DNA of 64,000 nucleotides. Source: Bremerella alba. GTDB taxonomy: Bacteria > Planctomycetota > Planctomycetia > Pirellulales > Pirellulaceae. The notes below the pieces were generated by a model. That model ran no database searches and was not told where the DNA came from. It worked only from the letters and a program-made list of their open reading frames with translations. Positions within the stretch are counted from its first letter, which is position 1. Each line of letters starts with the position of its first letter. The translations under genes and the position numbers were made by a program. Below, one piece after another: positions 35,214 through 45,063 of this stretch. The stretch lies in assembly GCF_013618625.1 (NCBI RefSeq), contig NZ_JABRWO010000005.1, positions 226,419-290,418 of the forward strand, in the 5' to 3' direction.

Positions 35214-37022
35214 TTACTTACGGCTCTGTCGACGACGATCCGTTTCTTTCAACAAGATCTTTCGCAGACGGATATGGTTCGGAGTCACCTCGACCAACTC
35301 GTCGTCTTCGATGTACTCTAAGGCGACTTCCAGGCTCATGTCTCTTGGCGGACGAAGCACAATGTTTTCGTCCGAACCCGAGGCACGCATGTTGGTCAGC
35401 TTCTTTTCCTTCGTTGGATTCACGGTCAAGTCGTCGCTACGCGAGTTCTCGCCGACGATCATTCCTTCGTACACTTCGTCGCCGTGACGCACGAACATGT
35501 CGGAACGTTCCTGCAACGCAAACAGGGCGAAACCGACTGCCTTGCCAGGCACCATCGAGATCATCGCTCCGTTGGCTCGGCGAGGAACGTCGCCGGAAAC
35601 AGGCCGGTACGACTCGAAACGGTGATTGACGATCGCTTCGCCCTGGGTCGAGTTGAGCAGTTTGGTTCGCATGCCGATTAAACCACGCGAAGGAATGGTG
35701 AAAACAACCTGGCTGTAGTCGCCACGTGGTTGCATTTCGACCAATTCACCACGACGTTCACCGACCAGTTCCATGACCGGGCCCATCTTTTCCGATGGCA
35801 CTTCGATCACTAATTGTTCGTACGGCTCTTCCTTCACGCCATCGACGGTACGCATGATGACCTGAGGCTTGCCGACCGAAAGTTCGTACCCTTCGCGGCG
35901 CATCGTTTCGATCAACACGGCCAAGTGCAGCACGCCACGTCCGCTGACAAGGAAGCTATCGCCAGATTCGCCTGGACGAACACGCAGGGCCACGTTGCGT
36001 TCGAGTTCCTTTTCGAGACGTTCGCGGAGGTTACGCGAGGTGACGTACTTGCCATCCTTACCCAACAGCGGAGACGTATTGATGGTGAACATCATCTCGA
36101 GCGTCGGCGCGTCGACGGCCACGCGAGGTAGCGGCGTGGGGTTATCGATGGCACAAATTGTATCGCCGATATCGATGTCTTCCAAACCAGTCACGGCGAC
36201 AATATCACCGGCATCGGCTTCTTCCACTTCGGCGCGGCCCAGGTTTTCAAACACATGCAAAGCCACCACTCTTCCGCGTTGGAAGGTATCGCCTGGCTTC
36301 GAGATCATCACCGACTGGCCTTTTTTGATCTTGCCAGACTTGATGCGGCCGATCGCGATTCGACCGGTGTATTCCGACCAGTCGAGCGTTGTCACACGCA
36401 TCTGAAGGGGGTCGTCCGGATTGACGTCGGGACCGGGAATGTGCTTTAGAACGAGATCCAGCAGCGGACGCATATCCCCTTCGCGAACCTCAGGATCCGG
36501 CGACGCGAAGCCGGCCTTGGCACTGGCGAACAGGTAAGGGAACTCGGCGATCTCGTCGTCGGCACCCAGCGACAGGAACAAGTCGAGCACTTCGTCGACC
36601 ACTTCGTGTGGTCGGGCATCCATCTTGTCGATCTTGTTGATCAAGACGATCGGCTTTAGTCCGACTTCCAATGCCTTGGAAAGCACAAACCGCGTTTGTG
36701 GCATGGGGCCTTCAGCCGCATCGACCAAAACCACGGCACCGTCGGCCATGCTCAGCACGCGTTCGACTTCGCCGCCGAAGTCCGCGTGCCCAGGCGTATC
36801 GACAATGTTGATCTTCACGCCTTCATAGGGCAGGGCGATGTTCTTCGCCAAGATCGTAATGCCACGCTCTTTTTCCAGGTCGTTCGAGTCGAGGATCCGC
36901 TCGCTCGAAAGCTGGCTCTCCCGAAACTGACCACTCTGGTGCAGCAGGCAGTCCACCAAGGTCGTTTTACCATGGTCGACGTGGGCAATAATAACAATAT
37001 TTCGTAGGTCGTCGCGTCGCAT
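35214..37022 (-). CDS. typA: Translational GTPase TypA/BipA
   Basis: A 602-aa ribosome-binding GTPase. The G domain shows [12 protein letters not shown] (P-loop), RGITILAKN (switch I), [14 protein letters not shown] (G3) and [10 protein letters not shown] (G4). Domain II, the EF-G-like domains III and V, and the BipA C-terminal domain ([20 protein letters not shown], then [16 protein letters not shown] and [10 protein letters not shown]) complete the family length. The VGENSR and [10 protein letters not shown] motifs separate it from LepA and EF-G. It acts in ribosome assembly and stress adaptation. It looks monocistronic. Confidence 0.95.
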   Translation of the reverse strand: MRRDDLRNIVIIAHVDHGKTTLVDCLLHQSGQFRESQLSSERILDSNDLEKERGITILAKNIALPYEGVKINIVDTPGHADFGGEVERVLSMADGAVVLVDAAEGPMPQTRFVLSKALEVGLKPIVLINKIDKMDARPHEVVDEVLDLFLSLGADDEIAEFPYLFASAKAGFASPDPEVREGDMRPLLDLVLKHIPGPDVNPDDPLQMRVTTLDWSEYTGRIAIGRIKSGKIKKGQSVMISKPGDTFQRGRVVALHVFENLGRAEVEEADAGDIVAVTGLEDIDIGDTICAIDNPTPLPRVAVDAPTLEMMFTINTSPLLGKDGKYVTSRNLRERLEKELERNVALRVRPGESGDSFLVSGRGVLHLAVLIETMRREGYELSVGKPQVIMRTVDGVKEEPYEQLVIEVPSEKMGPVMELVGERRGELVEMQPRGDYSQVVFTIPSRGLIGMRTKLLNSTQGEAIVNHRFESYRPVSGDVPRRANGAMISMVPGKAVGFALFALQERSDMFVRHGDEVYEGMIVGENSRSDDLTVNPTKEKKLTNMRASGSDENIVLRPPRDMSLEVALEYIEDDELVEVTPNHIRLRKILLKETDRRRQSRK

Positions 37023-37384
37023 ACTGATTCGTGCTTATAAAGCAGGCCTAAGCTTCCCGTCCAAGAACCGGAGATCCTATCAGATTCACCCGATTTTGTG
37101 GTAGGGGTCCCGCCCTTACATTCACAAATCCGCAAGAAAGGGGCATGGAATTCTCAAAACGATAACACCCTGAACCCCGCATTTCGCCAGAATGGGCCCC
37201 ATCCGGGGAGGTTTGCACAATCCACAGCCACGCGCCCACATCGTTGGAACCGGTCTCAATTCCGCAAGGTGCGTTCGTGATTGCCGCTACCAGGCTGCCT
37301 ACAGCGGCAATCGGTCCGACAATTGCTCTATGATTGGTTCGCCCTACAAAACTTCACCCGTCCCCTTACTCAGGTCTTACTTCG
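37023..37384. other. Divergent intergenic region between typA and the metallopeptidase gene
   Basis: 362 bases with no convincing gene; it must hold both promoters. An inverted repeat GATTGCCGCT / AGCGGCAATC at 37279-37288 and 37303-37312 could be a hairpin or operator. Nothing else stands out. Confidence 0.45.
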
Positions 37385-38419
37385 ATGCAAACGTTTCGCT
37401 GCCAATGCGGTCATAAGCTGTTCTTTGGAAGCACTTCCTGTCTCTCCTGCAAAGAGACCGTCGGCATGTGTCCCACGTGTCGACAGGTGACCGCTTTGAA
37501 GTCGCTGGGGAAGGATCAGTGGCAGTGCACCAACCAGGTGTGCGGGCAGAAGCTGAAGCTTTGCCAAAATCGGATCGACTACAAGGCTTGCAACTGTACC
37601 GTCGCTATCGAAGAAAAAGAGGAGCCGCTGTGCACCTATTGCCGACTGAATCAGGTAATCCCTGACCTTTCGATCGAAGGCAATCTGCTAAAATGGGTCC
37701 GCCTGGAAGCTGCGAAACGACGCGTTTTGTATGGGGTCGAATCGGTTGGACTTCCCATTGGCGATCCTAGCCGAAACGATTTCTTACCGCTGATGTTTGA
37801 ATTCAAAGCCGACGACGTCGAGCCCGTTTCGACAGGGCACGCTGCCGGCCTGATCACTATCAATATCCAAGAGGCCGACAGCGTTAAGCGGGAACAAACC
37901 CGAGTCGAATTCGGCGAACCCCAACGCACGCTCGTCGGCCATTTCCGGCACGAGCTAGGGCACTACTACTGGGATATGCTGGTCGAGCCTTCGAAGCGAG
38001 AGGCCTTTCGGAAACTGTTTGGCAACGAAGAAGACCCGACCTATGCCGATGCCCAGACGGCCTACTACGCCAACGGCCCACTGCCTAACTGGCAGAAGAG
38101 TTTCATCTCTGAATATGCGACCATGCATCCGTGGGAAGACTTCGCCGAGAGCTTTGCGGCCTACCTGGATATGACCTCGATTGTCAGCACGGCTCAGGAC
38201 TTCCCCCGGATCTACGCGGAAGTTCCGCCAGATGACTTCGATGCCCGGCTGAAAGCGTATCGAGAAATCGGGGTGATGGCCAACGAGTTCAACCGCGACA
38301 TTGGCCTGCTGGATCTCGTGCCGGAAGTCTTCACCAAACCAGTGGTCGAAAAGCTGCGATTCATGCACGACCTGAAGGGTATTCAAGCTCAATCGCCGGA
38401 CGTTTCGTCGTCGGTTTGA
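37385..38419 (+). CDS. Zinc-ribbon, putative zinc-binding metallopeptidase
   Basis: A 344-aa protein. The N-terminal 90 residues are rich in Cys pairs (CQCG, CLSCKE, CPTC, then CTYC), a zinc-ribbon array. The catalytic part has HELGHYYWD with the HExxH zinc motif at 189-193, and WEDFAESFAAYL downstream with a possible third ligand, as in the family annotated as putative zinc-binding metallopeptidase with zinc-ribbon_6. It is cytoplasmic, with no signal. I chose ATG 37385 because the ribbon starts there, although the frame is open to 37334. Its 3' end overlaps the convergent DUF4261 gene by 31 bases. Confidence 0.8.
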   Translation: MQTFRCQCGHKLFFGSTSCLSCKETVGMCPTCRQVTALKSLGKDQWQCTNQVCGQKLKLCQNRIDYKACNCTVAIEEKEEPLCTYCRLNQVIPDLSIEGNLLKWVRLEAAKRRVLYGVESVGLPIGDPSRNDFLPLMFEFKADDVEPVSTGHAAGLITINIQEADSVKREQTRVEFGEPQRTLVGHFRHELGHYYWDMLVEPSKREAFRKLFGNEEDPTYADAQTAYYANGPLPNWQKSFISEYATMHPWEDFAESFAAYLDMTSIVSTAQDFPRIYAEVPPDDFDARLKAYREIGVMANEFNRDIGLLDLVPEVFTKPVVEKLRFMHDLKGIQAQSPDVSSSV

Positions 38420-39372
38420 TCTTCTTCTGCAGATCGACCGGAAGTTTGCACGATTTCCGGCACATCGTGATCGTCCAGCGGCACAAAACGAAGTGTATCG
38501 CGAGGAGGATCGCAGATACCGTTCTCGAATTGGATGGCCGCCCAGTGGATGTCACCGGGGCCATCCATCGTTTCGCCATCGTTGATCGTGGCTCCGCTTT
38601 GCACCAGATAATTCGAGGCATTGCGTAAGAAGTTAGCGACCTCGTTAACTTCGTAGTCGTCGGTGACAAAGCAGGCTTCAATATCTGGAATTTCCAACTG
38701 CCAATTGCCGACGGTATCCATCAACGCCCAGCTTTCATCAATGTTGAAAAGCCGCACGTTCGACCAGACGTCGAGCGGAAGCAACTCGTTAGCCCAGCTG
38801 AAATTCAAGCTATTGCGGAAGCCATCTTGATCTAACAGAATTTCGCCGTTGGGATTGAAGTAACACAGCGTCCCTTCCATGCCCAGCAGCGCCTCGACGA
38901 TCTTCATGTTGAATTGAAGCTCGGCGATAGGATCGTACGGTTCAGGAAAGCAATTGGTGTCTTCCTCTTTTCCGATGACGTAGCTTGTCCGCAGGCGAAG
39001 AAATGCCTGGTGACGCTCAACCACCTCGGCACCTTCTCGCCAACCCCACGACTGCTGCGCCGCGCGCTGGAGCCCGCCAGGATAGGCAAAGGGTCCGAAG
39101 TGCCCCATCGACCAGGCCCCGAAGACCATGATTTCTTTCTGGGGGTCGCCCATATCATCGGGCCAAACATGATCGACGGTATCGACCGTGACCGTGCCAC
39201 CGGTCGTCTCGTCAAACATGACCAGGGCGCTAGGACCACCCATGGCCCACTCTTCGCTATCTTCGCGGGTTCCCAGCACATCGAAGTCACTCAGAGCCAA
39301 CGCGATCTGCTCAATCGAAATGGGTCGATCGACGAGCACGCATACCCCTTGCGTGAAGATTCCCTTGGCCAT
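38389..39372 (-). CDS. DUF4261-like domain protein
   Basis: A 327-aa cytoplasmic protein. The segment AWSMGHFGPFAYPGGLQRAA followed by QQSWGWREG, and the acidic N-terminal region with DTVDHVWPDDMGDP, recall DUF4261 proteins of unknown function. The C-terminus is acidic (SAEEDQTDDETSGD) and probably disordered. It is convergent with the metallopeptidase gene. Alone on its strand here; no pathway can be inferred. Confidence 0.6.
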   Translation of the reverse strand: MAKGIFTQGVCVLVDRPISIEQIALALSDFDVLGTREDSEEWAMGGPSALVMFDETTGGTVTVDTVDHVWPDDMGDPQKEIMVFGAWSMGHFGPFAYPGGLQRAAQQSWGWREGAEVVERHQAFLRLRTSYVIGKEEDTNCFPEPYDPIAELQFNMKIVEALLGMEGTLCYFNPNGEILLDQDGFRNSLNFSWANELLPLDVWSNVRLFNIDESWALMDTVGNWQLEIPDIEACFVTDDYEVNEVANFLRNASNYLVQSGATINDGETMDGPGDIHWAAIQFENGICDPPRDTLRFVPLDDHDVPEIVQTSGRSAEEDQTDDETSGD

Positions 39373-39468
39373 GTCACATGCCTCGTTGAAGCTAAAAGTC
39401 TGGCAGGTATACGGACGCCAAGCATAAGCCTAGAGCGTGGGGCCGTCAAACTTTGTTGCCGGCGTGAG

Positions 39469-40029
39469 CTACTTCTTGCACGCCTTAGCAATCGAACATC
39501 CGGCGCAGGAACCACCGCAACCACCGGCCTTTTCTTCCGTTCCGCAGCCGGGACCGCAGCCGGTTTCCAATAGATCCGAGAATTGGCTGATGCCAGCGGC
39601 CGCGTTGTAAGTTTCGGCCAGGCGATTGGTGAGTTCGGCGACTTCCTCAGGCACGTCCCCCAGAAAATAGAAATAGAGCGAGCCCCCATCAAAGAGCTGC
39701 TCGACTTCGAGCAAGGGGATATGGATGCCGCGATGGGACAATTCTTGTTCACAGGCCGCGAACGCTTCTTGGCGATTACGTTCCAGACGGGCCAGGAGCA
39801 AATTGTCTTCGACCGTCACTCCGCGGACGATCGAGCCGTCTGAATCGTTCACCTCTGACTCGCCCGCCGGGCCGAGAATTTCCCCGACTTCCAGCCCGCG
39901 CGAGGTTCGACAGATAACGCGCATCCCCCGACCGTATGCAATCGCATCGACCGATGTGAACCTTCCGACATGCCCCAGCACGCTGACGCGAACGAAATGA
40001 TGACGCCCAATGGCGGTTTGTTGTATCAA
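39469..40029 (-). CDS. PSP1-domain protein with Cys-rich tail
   Basis: About 186 aa. I chose TTG 40029 because an AAGGAG site lies 7 bases before it; GTG 40062 would add 11 residues. The PSP1 pattern is visible: GRGMRVICRTSRGLEVGEIL, then LYFYFLGDVPEEVAELTNRL. YaaT-type PSP1 proteins of Firmicutes act in sporulation and RNA decay and have cysteine clusters. Here the last 35 residues hold many cysteines (GCGPGCG, GGCGGSCAGCSIAKACKK), suggesting metal or Fe-S binding. It is divergent from bioB. Confidence 0.75.
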   Translation of the reverse strand: MIQQTAIGRHHFVRVSVLGHVGRFTSVDAIAYGRGMRVICRTSRGLEVGEILGPAGESEVNDSDGSIVRGVTVEDNLLLARLERNRQEAFAACEQELSHRGIHIPLLEVEQLFDGGSLYFYFLGDVPEEVAELTNRLAETYNAAAGISQFSDLLETGCGPGCGTEEKAGGCGGSCAGCSIAKACKK

Positions 40030-40188
40030 AATGGTCTCCTTACCCTCATTTTCGCTGATCACCGCGACGTTGCCAAGTGTCGTCTGGCACTGACCTTACA
40101 ATTCAATGCCAACCGATTTAGAATGGGCACTTGGTTTAACCGCCGAATTCTCATGCCCACTCGACAGTTAAAGAAGAGAACGCCGCCG

Positions 40189-41202
40189 ATGTCAATGTCG
40201 ACGCTATCATGGTCCGCCTTGGCCGAAGAAGTCTTGCGTGGCCATCAATTGACCCTGGAAGAAGGTCTTTCGATCCTCCATTCGTCCGATGACGAACTAT
40301 TGGACGTCATGTCCGCCGCGTTCAAAATACGCCGCCAACACTTTGGTAAAACGGTTCAATTGTACCAATTGATGAACGCCAAGAGCGGCCTCTGCCCCGA
40401 AGATTGCGGGTACTGCTCGCAATCGAAGGTCTCTGACGCCGAAATCCCCAAATACAACTTCCTCAGCCGCGACAAGCTGATGGAAGGGGCCAAGGTCGCC
40501 GCCGAACGCGACGTGAAGACCTACTGCATCGTGATTTCGGCCCGCGGTCCGAACGAACGCGAGATGAAGGCCGTCGAGACGATCGTGCCAGAGATCAAAG
40601 AAAAGTACGGCCTGAAAATCTGTGCCTGCTTGGGACTCTTAAGCACCGATCAGGCCGACCGCTTGAAGGCCTGCGGCGTCGATCGTGTGAACCACAACGT
40701 GAACACCAGCGCCGAGTATTATCAGAAGATCTGTTCGACCCACACCTACGAAGACCGCATCGACACGCTCAACGCTGTCAAAAACGCCGGCCTGGAAATG
40801 TGTAGCGGCGGCATTGTGGGCATGGGCGAGTCGGACGAAGACGTCGTGAACATGGCCCTCGAACTTCGCAACCTGGGCGTGCACTCGATTCCGGTGAACT
40901 TCCTAAACCCGATCGACGGCACACCCCTGGAAGGCCTGGGCAAAGACCTGAGCCCACGACAGTGCCTGCGAATCTTGGCCATCTATCGCTTCGCCAACCC
41001 CAGCGCAGAACTCCGCATCGCCGGCGGCCGCGAGATCCACCTGCGAAGCCTGCAACCGATGGGCTTGTACGCGGCGAACTCCATCTTCCTCGGCGATTAC
41101 CTCACCACGCCAGGCCAGACCGCCGACGACGACTACAAGATGCTAGAAGACCTGGGCTTCACGGTCACTAAGACCGAAGAAGTCTCGGTAGGCTCGGCGT
41201 AG
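40189..41202 (+). CDS. bioB: Biotin synthase
   Basis: A 337-aa radical SAM enzyme that inserts sulfur into dethiobiotin, the last step of biotin synthesis. The SAM cluster motif CPEDCGYC has Cys69, 73 and 76; YNFLSRDKLMEGAK, CACLGLLSTDQADRLK, HNVNTSAEYYQ and GGIVGMGESDED follow in family order, and RIAGGREIHLR near the C-terminus matches. I chose ATG 40189 because this gives the standard length; ATG 40153 is upstream in frame but adds unrelated residues. No ribosome site is clear. No other bio genes are nearby. Confidence 0.95.
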   Translation: MSMSTLSWSALAEEVLRGHQLTLEEGLSILHSSDDELLDVMSAAFKIRRQHFGKTVQLYQLMNAKSGLCPEDCGYCSQSKVSDAEIPKYNFLSRDKLMEGAKVAAERDVKTYCIVISARGPNEREMKAVETIVPEIKEKYGLKICACLGLLSTDQADRLKACGVDRVNHNVNTSAEYYQKICSTHTYEDRIDTLNAVKNAGLEMCSGGIVGMGESDEDVVNMALELRNLGVHSIPVNFLNPIDGTPLEGLGKDLSPRQCLRILAIYRFANPSAELRIAGGREIHLRSLQPMGLYAANSIFLGDYLTTPGQTADDDYKMLEDLGFTVTKTEEVSVGSA

Positions 41203-41227
41203 TCGCAAACGGCGACGCGAAGTAAGA

Positions 41228-41256
41228 CACGAGCAGCAAAGCAAACGCTGCTCGTG
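41228..41256 (+). terminator. Hairpin after bioB
   Basis: A perfect 10-bp stem CACGAGCAGC / GCTGCTCGTG with a 9-base loop, 25 bases after the bioB stop. No T-run follows, so termination is only probable. Confidence 0.5.
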
Positions 41257-41385
41257 CGTGCATTCAGTCAGCTCGACCGTGTCGAGGCTTGGTCAGTTCG
41301 ACCTTGTCGCGGTCTGACCAGTTCGTTCCAGTCAAGGTTAGACCGTGTCGCGGTCCCTCTTACGCACTGAAAGGGCAGCCGAATA

Positions 41386-41531
41386 TAGCCAGGGGAGAAA
41401 GCCCCTGGCAGACAACAAGAAAAAAAAAGCCCTGGAAGGGCGACCGAAATTATCTTGGTTGAAATTCGGTCGCCCTTCCAGGGCTTTAGCATTTACCAAC
41501 CCCATGCTCCAGGGGCTTTCGCCCCTGGCTA
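41386..41531. repeat. Nested palindromic intergenic element
   Basis: The outer arms at 41386-41410 and 41505-41531 are near-complementary, and each is itself a hairpin (CCAGGGG / CCCCTGG). Inside lies a perfect 24-bp stem at 41428-41451 and 41462-41485 around a 10-base loop. Together they could fold into a cruciform with three heads. Just before it, 41275-41345 holds three imperfect copies of a GACCGTGTCG-type unit. The 441 bases between bioB and the propeller gene hold no gene I can support. The element looks like a REP-type dispersed palindrome. Confidence 0.7.
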
Positions 41532-41643
41532 TTTTCGATCGCCCCGCCGGGGCTAAGAAAACATCCGAGCTGATTCGACAATGGGCGAATTATGAATACC
41601 CCAGAATCGAATCCCATACGGAGCTTTCCTAAACCGATCGGGC

Positions 41644-42663
41644 CTACAAGCCTTCGCCAATCTTCAACAGCTTGCCGGTCGCTGGCGTCTTGCTTTCATC
41701 GGCTCCGTCGCCGTTGCCGAAGACCGTGACGAACAGTTCGCCGGCGTCGTTGAAGGCCAGGGCGGTGGGCTGGTCGAGGTCGATCAGCTTGGTCGCTTTC
41801 ACCACTTGCTTGCCATCGCGGCGAACGGCGTCCAGGCGGTAAAGTCCCCCTTGCTTCGGATCAGCCCAACTGTAATCGACCCCGTACAGGCGACCCGTCT
41901 TGGGGCTGTATGCCAAACCAACCAGGTCGAACATTTCGGCCGGCAGGCTCATCAACAGCTTCTTCGACTTCTGATCGTAGAAGGTCAACAGGCTGTCTTT
42001 CTGATCGTTGATTTCACCCATCTGGCCGACCACAACTTCACGTCGCGGGCTAATGGTGATCGCCGCGGGGGCATCGACGTCGACGCTTTCCTTCGTCGCG
42101 ATGTAGCGTTCTAGTTTGCCGAGCCCTTCTTTTTCGAGCTTCAAACGAGCGACCCAACCCTTCTTGTCGTCGCCGTTGGCGGTGGTATAGACATCGTCGG
42201 CATCGACCGCCACGGCATAGAAGTTACCTTCGCCGGGCACGTCACCGTCGGCCGCCAAGGGGTTGGTCTTCTTGCCGGCATCGGCCGAGAGTGCCTCTTT
42301 GCCATTTTCAGGCACGTCGTACACGCGAACGACTTCTTCGCCATCTTTCAGGCTTCCGTCGCCGACGACCAGGCGGCTTTTGTTGATAAATGCGAGACCC
42401 AGCGGTCCGATCTGATAGACAGGGCCTTTGCCGTATTCATCGTGAGGGAATTCTTTCACGACGACTTCCGCTTTGCCATCGACCACGCGAATGATCTGCG
42501 AGGCGGCCGTTTCGGCGACGAAAACAGTGCCTGTCTCAGGCTGAACGGCGACACCACTCGGGCACTTGAGCCCTTCCAAAATGACTTCTGGCTTGATTTG
42601 AGCTTGCGTGGCTGTAGCCAGGAAAAGAACCAACGCGCAGGGCAGAGCAACTCGGTGAAGCAT
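41644..42663 (-). CDS. Secreted beta-propeller (NHL/SMP-30-like) protein
   Basis: About 339 aa from ATG 42663, chosen because a signal peptide follows at once (MLHRVALPCALVLFLATATQ, cleavage near AQA). Repeated blade-like segments such as CPSGVAVQPETGTVFVAE, GLAFINKSRLVVGDG, PAAITISPRREVVVGQ and LAFNDAGELFVTVFG point to a six-bladed NHL or SMP-30-like propeller. It is probably periplasmic or extracellular. Its role (ligand binding or lactonase-like) is unknown, and no catalytic signature is evident. Confidence 0.7.
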   Translation of the reverse strand: MLHRVALPCALVLFLATATQAQIKPEVILEGLKCPSGVAVQPETGTVFVAETAASQIIRVVDGKAEVVVKEFPHDEYGKGPVYQIGPLGLAFINKSRLVVGDGSLKDGEEVVRVYDVPENGKEALSADAGKKTNPLAADGDVPGEGNFYAVAVDADDVYTTANGDDKKGWVARLKLEKEGLGKLERYIATKESVDVDAPAAITISPRREVVVGQMGEINDQKDSLLTFYDQKSKKLLMSLPAEMFDLVGLAYSPKTGRLYGVDYSWADPKQGGLYRLDAVRRDGKQVVKATKLIDLDQPTALAFNDAGELFVTVFGNGDGADESKTPATGKLLKIGEGL

Positions 42664-42748
42664 AGTAGTCCTCGTTAATGTGTTCTGGAAGCGACTTAGC
42701 TGTCTAGTTTGGCCCATTGGCAATGCGTTTCCAACCATAGGCGCATAA

Positions 42749-42775
42749 AAAAAGGCGAACTGTAGTTCGCCTTAC
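42749..42775 (-). terminator. Rho-independent terminator after leuD
   Basis: A stem AAGGCGAACT / AGTTCGCCTT which, read on the minus strand, is followed by a run of seven T. It lies 17 bases past the leuD stop and closes the leuCD operon. Confidence 0.8.
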
Positions 42776-42791
42776 ATTTTGGGTTGGCAGC

Positions 42792-43388
42792 TTAGGCACC
42801 AATTCCGTTGGCTTTCTCGTAGGAAGTAATTTTCTCTTCCAGTTCCAGCGTGCTGGCGATATCGTCCAGGCCTTGCAGCAACTTGTTGCGGCGATGCTCG
42901 TCGACGTCGAAAGAGACCTGCAACCCGTGGGCATCGCTGATCGTCTTCGCTTCCAAATCGACCGTCAACTTGTAACCAGGATGCTTGGCAAATCGCTTGA
43001 AGAACTCGTCTACTTGGTCTTCGCTCAAAGCGATCGGCAGCACGCCGTTTTTGAAGCAGTTGTTGTAGAAGATATCGGCAAAGCTTGGCGCGATCACCGC
43101 GCGAATACCGTAGTCATCAATCGCCCAGACCGCATGCTCGCGGCTCGAACCGCTGCCGAAGTTACGGCGCGTGACCAGGATAGAAGCCCCGGCAACGGCC
43201 GGCTGGTTCAGCTCGAACTCAGGGTGGAGTTGGCCATCGTCCATGAAACGCCAATCGAAAAACAGGAACTGACCAAAGCCGGTTCGCTCGATCCGCTTCA
43301 AAAACTGCTTGGGAATGATCTGGTCGGTGTCCACATTGGCCCGATCCATAACGGCGACAACGCCGGTCTCTTTGACGAATGGTTGCAT
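42792..43388 (-). CDS. leuD: 3-isopropylmalate dehydratase small subunit
   Basis: A 198-aa LeuD. Family motifs are MDRANVDTDQIIPKQFLK at the N-terminus, then GFGQFLFFDWR, and NFGSGSSREHAVWAI for the swivelling substrate-binding loop. Next come DIFYNNCFKNGVLPIAL and a C-terminal end of normal length. With LeuC it isomerises 2- to 3-isopropylmalate in leucine synthesis. It lies 50 bases downstream of leuC on the same strand. Confidence 0.95.
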   Translation of the reverse strand: MQPFVKETGVVAVMDRANVDTDQIIPKQFLKRIERTGFGQFLFFDWRFMDDGQLHPEFELNQPAVAGASILVTRRNFGSGSSREHAVWAIDDYGIRAVIAPSFADIFYNNCFKNGVLPIALSEDQVDEFFKRFAKHPGYKLTVDLEAKTISDAHGLQVSFDVDEHRRNKLLQGLDDIASTLELEEKITSYEKANGIGA

Positions 43389-43438
43389 GATCTTGGACTG
43401 GAAAAAAGAGGGTTGATCGTTAGCTTTGAATCAATGGC

Positions 43439-44854
43439 TTACTTGAAGTCCCACTGACGAACGTCGACAAAATGTCCGGCGACACCTGCTGCGGCAGCCA
43501 TTTCGGGGCTCACCAGGTGGGTCCGTCCGCCGCGTCCTTGACGCCCTTCAAAGTTGCGATTGCTGGTCGAAGCACAACGCTCGCCCGGTTCGAGTTTGTC
43601 TGGGTTCATCGCCAGACACATGCTGCAGCCGGCTTCACGCCATTCGAAGCCCGCTTCGATGAAGATCTTGTCGAGACCTTCTTCCTGGGCTTGCAGGCGA
43701 ACCTGACCACTACCAGGGACGACCATCGCATGCACGCGATCGGCCTTCTTGTGACCCTTGACGACACTCGCCGCAGCACGCAGATCTTCAATACGACCGT
43801 TGGTGCACGAACCGATAAAGACGCGATCGATGTTGACATCCGACATCGGCTCGCCGGCCTTGAGGTCCATATATTCCAAAGCCAGTTCCGTCGAGCGGCG
43901 TTCGGTCGCGTCGGCGAAATCGCCCGGGGCGGGAATCGGCTTATCGACGGCACAAACCTGGCCGGGGTTGGTTCCCCAAGTTACCTGCGGAGCGATGTCC
44001 TTGGCTTGGAACTCGATCAGCTTGTCGTACTTGGCACCGGGGTCCGAGGGAAGATTCTTCCATCGCTCGACGGCCGCTTCAAAATCCTTGGGAGCGTACT
44101 CGCGGCCGCGGATATATTCGAAGGTCGTTTCGTCCGGAGCAATCATACCGGCTCGGGCACCTGCTTCGATCGACATGTTACAGACGGTCATCCGCTGTTC
44201 CATGCTCAGGGCGCGGACCGCTTCGCCGGTGTATTCCAGCACATAGCCGGTACCGCCGGCAGTGGTCAGGTGGCCAATAAGAAAAAGCACAAGGTCCTTT
44301 GCCGTGACACCACGACCAAGCGTGCCGTTCACGCGAAGTTCCATCGTCTTGGGCGAAGTTTGAATCAGCGTCTGCGTCGCGAGCACGTGCTCGACTTCGC
44401 TCGTACCGATACCAAATGCGAGCGCCCCAAAAGCACCATGCGTGGCCGTATGACTGTCGCCACAAACGATTGTCATGCCCGGCTGCGTTAGCCCCAGTTC
44501 AGGGCCGATCACGTGGACGACCCCTTGTTTGGCATCGTTGAGGTCGTACAGCTGAACGCCGAAATCCTGGCAGTTCTGCCGCAGCGTATCGATCTGCTGC
44601 TTCGAAATCTCGTCGACGATTGGCAGCGAGCGATCGGTGGTGGGTACGTTGTGGTCGGGGGTTGCCTTGGTGAGTTCCGGTCGGCGAACCTTTCTACCGG
44701 CCAGACGCAGGCCTTCAAAAGCTTGAGGGCTGGTCACTTCATGGACCAGGTGCAAGTCGATATATAGCAGGGCCTGCTTGTGAGGTTCGGCATCGACAAC
44801 GTGGTTGTCCCAGATTTTCTGGAACATCGTACGGGGGGCGTTTTCCGCGATCAT
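43439..44854 (-). CDS. leuC: 3-isopropylmalate dehydratase large subunit
   Basis: A 471-aa aconitase-family enzyme. Landmarks are [20 protein letters not shown] near the start, [20 protein letters not shown], the cluster ligands in [14 protein letters not shown] and [12 protein letters not shown], and [20 protein letters not shown] at the C-terminus. It binds a [4Fe-4S] cluster and forms the isomerase with LeuD, encoded next. No leader peptide or attenuator is evident in the 209 bases upstream, apart from a C-rich inverted repeat near 44932-44957. Confidence 0.95.
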   Translation of the reverse strand: MIAENAPRTMFQKIWDNHVVDAEPHKQALLYIDLHLVHEVTSPQAFEGLRLAGRKVRRPELTKATPDHNVPTTDRSLPIVDEISKQQIDTLRQNCQDFGVQLYDLNDAKQGVVHVIGPELGLTQPGMTIVCGDSHTATHGAFGALAFGIGTSEVEHVLATQTLIQTSPKTMELRVNGTLGRGVTAKDLVLFLIGHLTTAGGTGYVLEYTGEAVRALSMEQRMTVCNMSIEAGARAGMIAPDETTFEYIRGREYAPKDFEAAVERWKNLPSDPGAKYDKLIEFQAKDIAPQVTWGTNPGQVCAVDKPIPAPGDFADATERRSTELALEYMDLKAGEPMSDVNIDRVFIGSCTNGRIEDLRAAASVVKGHKKADRVHAMVVPGSGQVRLQAQEEGLDKIFIEAGFEWREAGCSMCLAMNPDKLEPGERCASTSNRNFEGRQGRGGRTHLVSPEMAAAAGVAGHFVDVRQWDFK

Positions 44855-45063
44855 TCGTCATTCCCCAAACAGCTTTGACTTAGGTCCGTAAGAGATACAC
44901 AAGCGAGAACAGGCCCGCTCGGTTTGCCAAAGCCCCCTACAAACTATGTGGGGGGCAGGGCATAAGGATAGACCAGCATTATATCTGGAAATCATGAAAA
45001 CGGGAGGGGCAGCCAGCTCAACCCACAAGTGGGGGGAGCCTAAGCCCGGTCCCGTGGGAAGAA

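Noticed and set aside
35214-37022. Assignment of the GTPase as LepA or EF-G
   Set aside because: The C-terminal motifs and 602-aa length fit TypA/BipA.
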